A stretch of DNA of 64,000 nucleotides from Thalassotalea loyana (GTDB lineage Bacteria; Pseudomonadota; Gammaproteobacteria; Enterobacterales; Alteromonadaceae): NCBI RefSeq assembly GCF_030161435.1, contig NZ_BSSV01000008.1:1-64000 (forward strand), given 5' to 3'. Position numbers and translations under genes: made by a program. Position 1 is the stretch's first letter; each line of letters begins with the position of its first letter. Below are positions 62,256 to 64,000 of the stretch, one piece after another. The notes under the pieces are model-generated. The model saw nothing but the letters and a program-made list of their open reading frames with translations. It was not told the DNA's origin and did not search any database.

Positions 62256-63877
62256 GCGGAAGCTTTTCAAATATAAACAGTGAGATTGGCTCAGTATCAA
62301 CCCTGACGAGTTCAGCGCGATACCAAAGCGATCCACTCGCTGTTTATCAAGCACTTTGCCATGACTCAAGCAACAGTTTGTTGCTTGAGTCTGCTGAAAT
62401 TGATAACAAACAACAAACTAAAAGCTTATTGTTAACTCATGCCGCTGTGCGTATCGAGTGTAATGCACACGTTGTAACATTAACAAGTTTGAGCATTAAT
62501 GGGCAAAGTGCTATTACATTTGCCAAACAAGCATTGGATAAAGTGGCGCAGTGTGAGCTCACAGATAATGTGCTGACGGTTACCTTTGAAAAAGCCAATG
62601 CCGAAGTTGATGAGTTAACCCGTTTAAAAGCTGCAAACCCATTTCAAGTGCTTCGCGTATTCAATCAACTAACAAATGAAACGCATCACCCACTGGCGGT
62701 ATTTTTAGGTGGCGTATTCGCCTTTGATTTAATGGCGATCGCCGAAGAGCTACCTGTCGTTGAAAATGGCGAAAATACTTGCCCAGATTACGTTTATTAT
62801 TTGGCTGAAAACGTGATTGTTATTGACCATGAAAAACGCACGACTGACATTATCAGCCAAGTTTTTTCTGGCCCAGAGCAGCAAAAGTGCTACTTTGAAG
62901 CAAGTCGCCGAATTCAGCAAATTAAAGCCAAGTTAAGCGAATCAATTACCGCTGACGTGGAAACAACTGGCGCAAACGAAGATACACAAGCACCACAAGT
63001 TGATATTAGTGACGAAGAGTTTTGCAATATCGTTGAAGATCTAAAAGAAAATATTCGCGCAGGCGATATTTTCCAGGTTGTACCTTCTCGTACATTCTCA
63101 ATGCCGTGTGAAAGTCCATTAACAACCTATGCATTGTTAAAAGAAAGTAATCCAAGCCCTTATATGTTCTTCTTAAAAGACCAAGATTTTTGTTTATTTG
63201 GTGCGTCACCAGAGTCAGCACTTAAATACCAGCAAAAATCTCGTCAAGTCGAGCTCTACCCGATTGCAGGTACACGCCAACGCGGCAAAAATGCTGATGG
63301 TAGTATCGCCTTAGATGTAGATAGTAGAATTGAACTTGAACTCCGCCAAGATCAAAAAGAACTGGCAGAGCATATCATGTTGGTTGATTTAGCACGTAAT
63401 GACATAGCACGTGTCAGCCAAGGCGGTTCACGCCATGTTGCTGATTTATTAAAAGTTGATCGCTACTCACATGTAATGCACTTAGTCTCACGTGTCTGTG
63501 GCACGCTATTGCCTGATTTAGATGCACTTCATGCCTATCAAGCATGTATGAATATGGGGACATTGTCTGGCGCACCAAAGGTGAAAGCGACAAGCTTAAT
63601 TCGTCAAGTTGAGCAAAAGCGCCGCGGCAGTTACGGTGGCGCCGTCGGTTACATGACAGGCGAAGGTGAAATGGATACGTGTATCGTGATTCGTTCTGCG
63701 TTTGTAAAAGCAAGCGTTGCACATGTCCAAGCAGGTGCTGGCGTAGTTTATGATTCAGTTCCGCAATCTGAAGCCGACGAAACCCGTCAAAAAGCACAAG
63801 CGGTTATCGGTGCATTAGTTAAAGCACAAACCATGTCGCTTGTATCAAACGCAGCTGCAGTCCAGAAGGAGCATTAG
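62252..63877 (+). CDS. trpE: anthranilate synthase component I
   Basis: This 541-residue enzyme makes anthranilate from chorismate with ammonia from TrpG. The N-terminal regulatory part carries SLLLESAEID (about residues 46-55), the LLES motif linked to Trp feedback inhibition. The chorismate-binding domain has DIFQVVPSRTF (about 271-281), PYMFFLKDQDFCLFGASPES, PIAGTRQRGKNADGS, MLVDLARND and GAPKVKA, with GGAVGYMTGEGEMDTCIVIRS near the end. Its ATG overlaps the aroF stop (ATGA). It is followed after 2 nt by trpG. Confidence 0.96.
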   Translation: MSGSFSNINSEIGSVSTLTSSARYQSDPLAVYQALCHDSSNSLLLESAEIDNKQQTKSLLLTHAAVRIECNAHVVTLTSLSINGQSAITFAKQALDKVAQCELTDNVLTVTFEKANAEVDELTRLKAANPFQVLRVFNQLTNETHHPLAVFLGGVFAFDLMAIAEELPVVENGENTCPDYVYYLAENVIVIDHEKRTTDIISQVFSGPEQQKCYFEASRRIQQIKAKLSESITADVETTGANEDTQAPQVDISDEEFCNIVEDLKENIRAGDIFQVVPSRTFSMPCESPLTTYALLKESNPSPYMFFLKDQDFCLFGASPESALKYQQKSRQVELYPIAGTRQRGKNADGSIALDVDSRIELELRQDQKELAEHIMLVDLARNDIARVSQGGSRHVADLLKVDRYSHVMHLVSRVCGTLLPDLDALHAYQACMNMGTLSGAPKVKATSLIRQVEQKRRGSYGGAVGYMTGEGEMDTCIVIRSAFVKASVAHVQAGAGVVYDSVPQSEADETRQKAQAVIGALVKAQTMSLVSNAAAVQKEH

Positions 63878-63879
63878 AT

Positions 63880-64000
63880 ATGAGCCAAGACAAAATCTTT
63901 ATGCTCGATAACCTTGATTCGTTTACCTACAACTTAGTTGACGAATTTTATCAATTGGGCTTTAAACCAGAAATTTACCGAAACACGCTAAGCGCTGACT
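63880..64000 (+). CDS. trpG: anthranilate synthase component II (partial, runs off the window)
   Basis: Only the first 40 codons are visible, beginning MSQDKIFMLDNLDSFTYNLV, the typical start of the glutamine amidotransferase TrpG (LDNxDSFTYNL). The ribosome site AGAAGGAG precedes ATG 63880, two nt after the trpE stop. Whether it is fused to trpD, as in some gammaproteobacteria, cannot be seen here. Confidence 0.92.
   Translation, partial: MSQDKIFMLDNLDSFTYNLVDEFYQLGFKPEIYRNTLSAD

Overview
The window is a densely packed bacterial chromosome segment of about 40-43 % GC by eye. Gene content and order point to a marine gammaproteobacterium of the Alteromonadales, most like Colwelliaceae (Colwellia/Thalassotalea type). 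The pointers are a LiuR-controlled branched-chain amino acid degradation locus, a Zur locus with ZrgA and DUF1826, DUF3718 behind a cyclic-di-GMP riboswitch, YcgN/YcgL/Rnd, and a trp operon that starts with a DAHP synthase. Genus assignment is inference. No phage, IS element, CRISPR array or tRNA was seen.

Layout. 1-181: a strong rRNA-type P1 promoter firing leftwards out of the window, behind gmhB (182-727). 810-6869 (minus) and 7212-15695 (plus): two divergent catabolic operons around the MerR regulator LiuR. The minus operon carries isobutyryl/2-methylbutyryl-CoA oxidation (valine and isoleucine). The plus operon carries leucine degradation from isovaleryl-CoA to acetoacetate, plus an acetoacetate CoA-transferase. 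15876-16412: promoter, c-di-GMP-I riboswitch, terminator and a secreted DUF3718 protein. 16574-18608: patatin-like phospholipase and a YghU-type glutathione transferase.

18664-27328 reads as a zinc-starvation island. It holds a PhoX-type phosphatase, DUF1826, the His-rich ZrgA protein, Zur, a COG0523 GTPase, a DUF3299 lipoprotein, an ABC transporter and a second-type dihydroorotase with an altered metal motif. Three intergenic sites match the gammaproteobacterial Zur box at 13-14 of 15 positions. 27410-36237 holds an M3 peptidase, a CPA2 antiporter with a stray LRR-like coding remnant behind it, a GGDEF protein, and small stress or sensor genes. 36440-44505 is a mosaic of single genes: GNAT, AraC/GyrI-like, two small conserved unknowns, a metallo-beta-lactamase-fold protein without its metal motif, pirin/LysR, a Cys-cluster unknown, a RhlE-like helicase and a STAS-like protein. 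44623-49135: an alanine/sodium symporter and pntAB. 49403-52547: gamma carbonic anhydrase, then a Fur-boxed TonB receptor and thioredoxin-like pair.

52840-58914 is a minus-strand housekeeping run: ycgN, mltB-like, ycgL, rnd, rluB, scpB, scpA and a YciO-type protein. 59163-59981 is a crotonase and 60021-60896 a PHP phosphatase (yciV/rnm). The right end is the start of the trp operon: a textbook tryptophan attenuator with leader peptide, a second Trp-rich mini-ORF after the terminator, a DAHP synthase, trpE and the truncated start of trpG.

The observations most worth follow-up are the tandem Trp leader ORFs in front of a DAHP synthase, and the zinc-sparing logic of the Zur island: a PhoX phosphatase and a Q-x-H dihydroorotase, each beside a Zur box.
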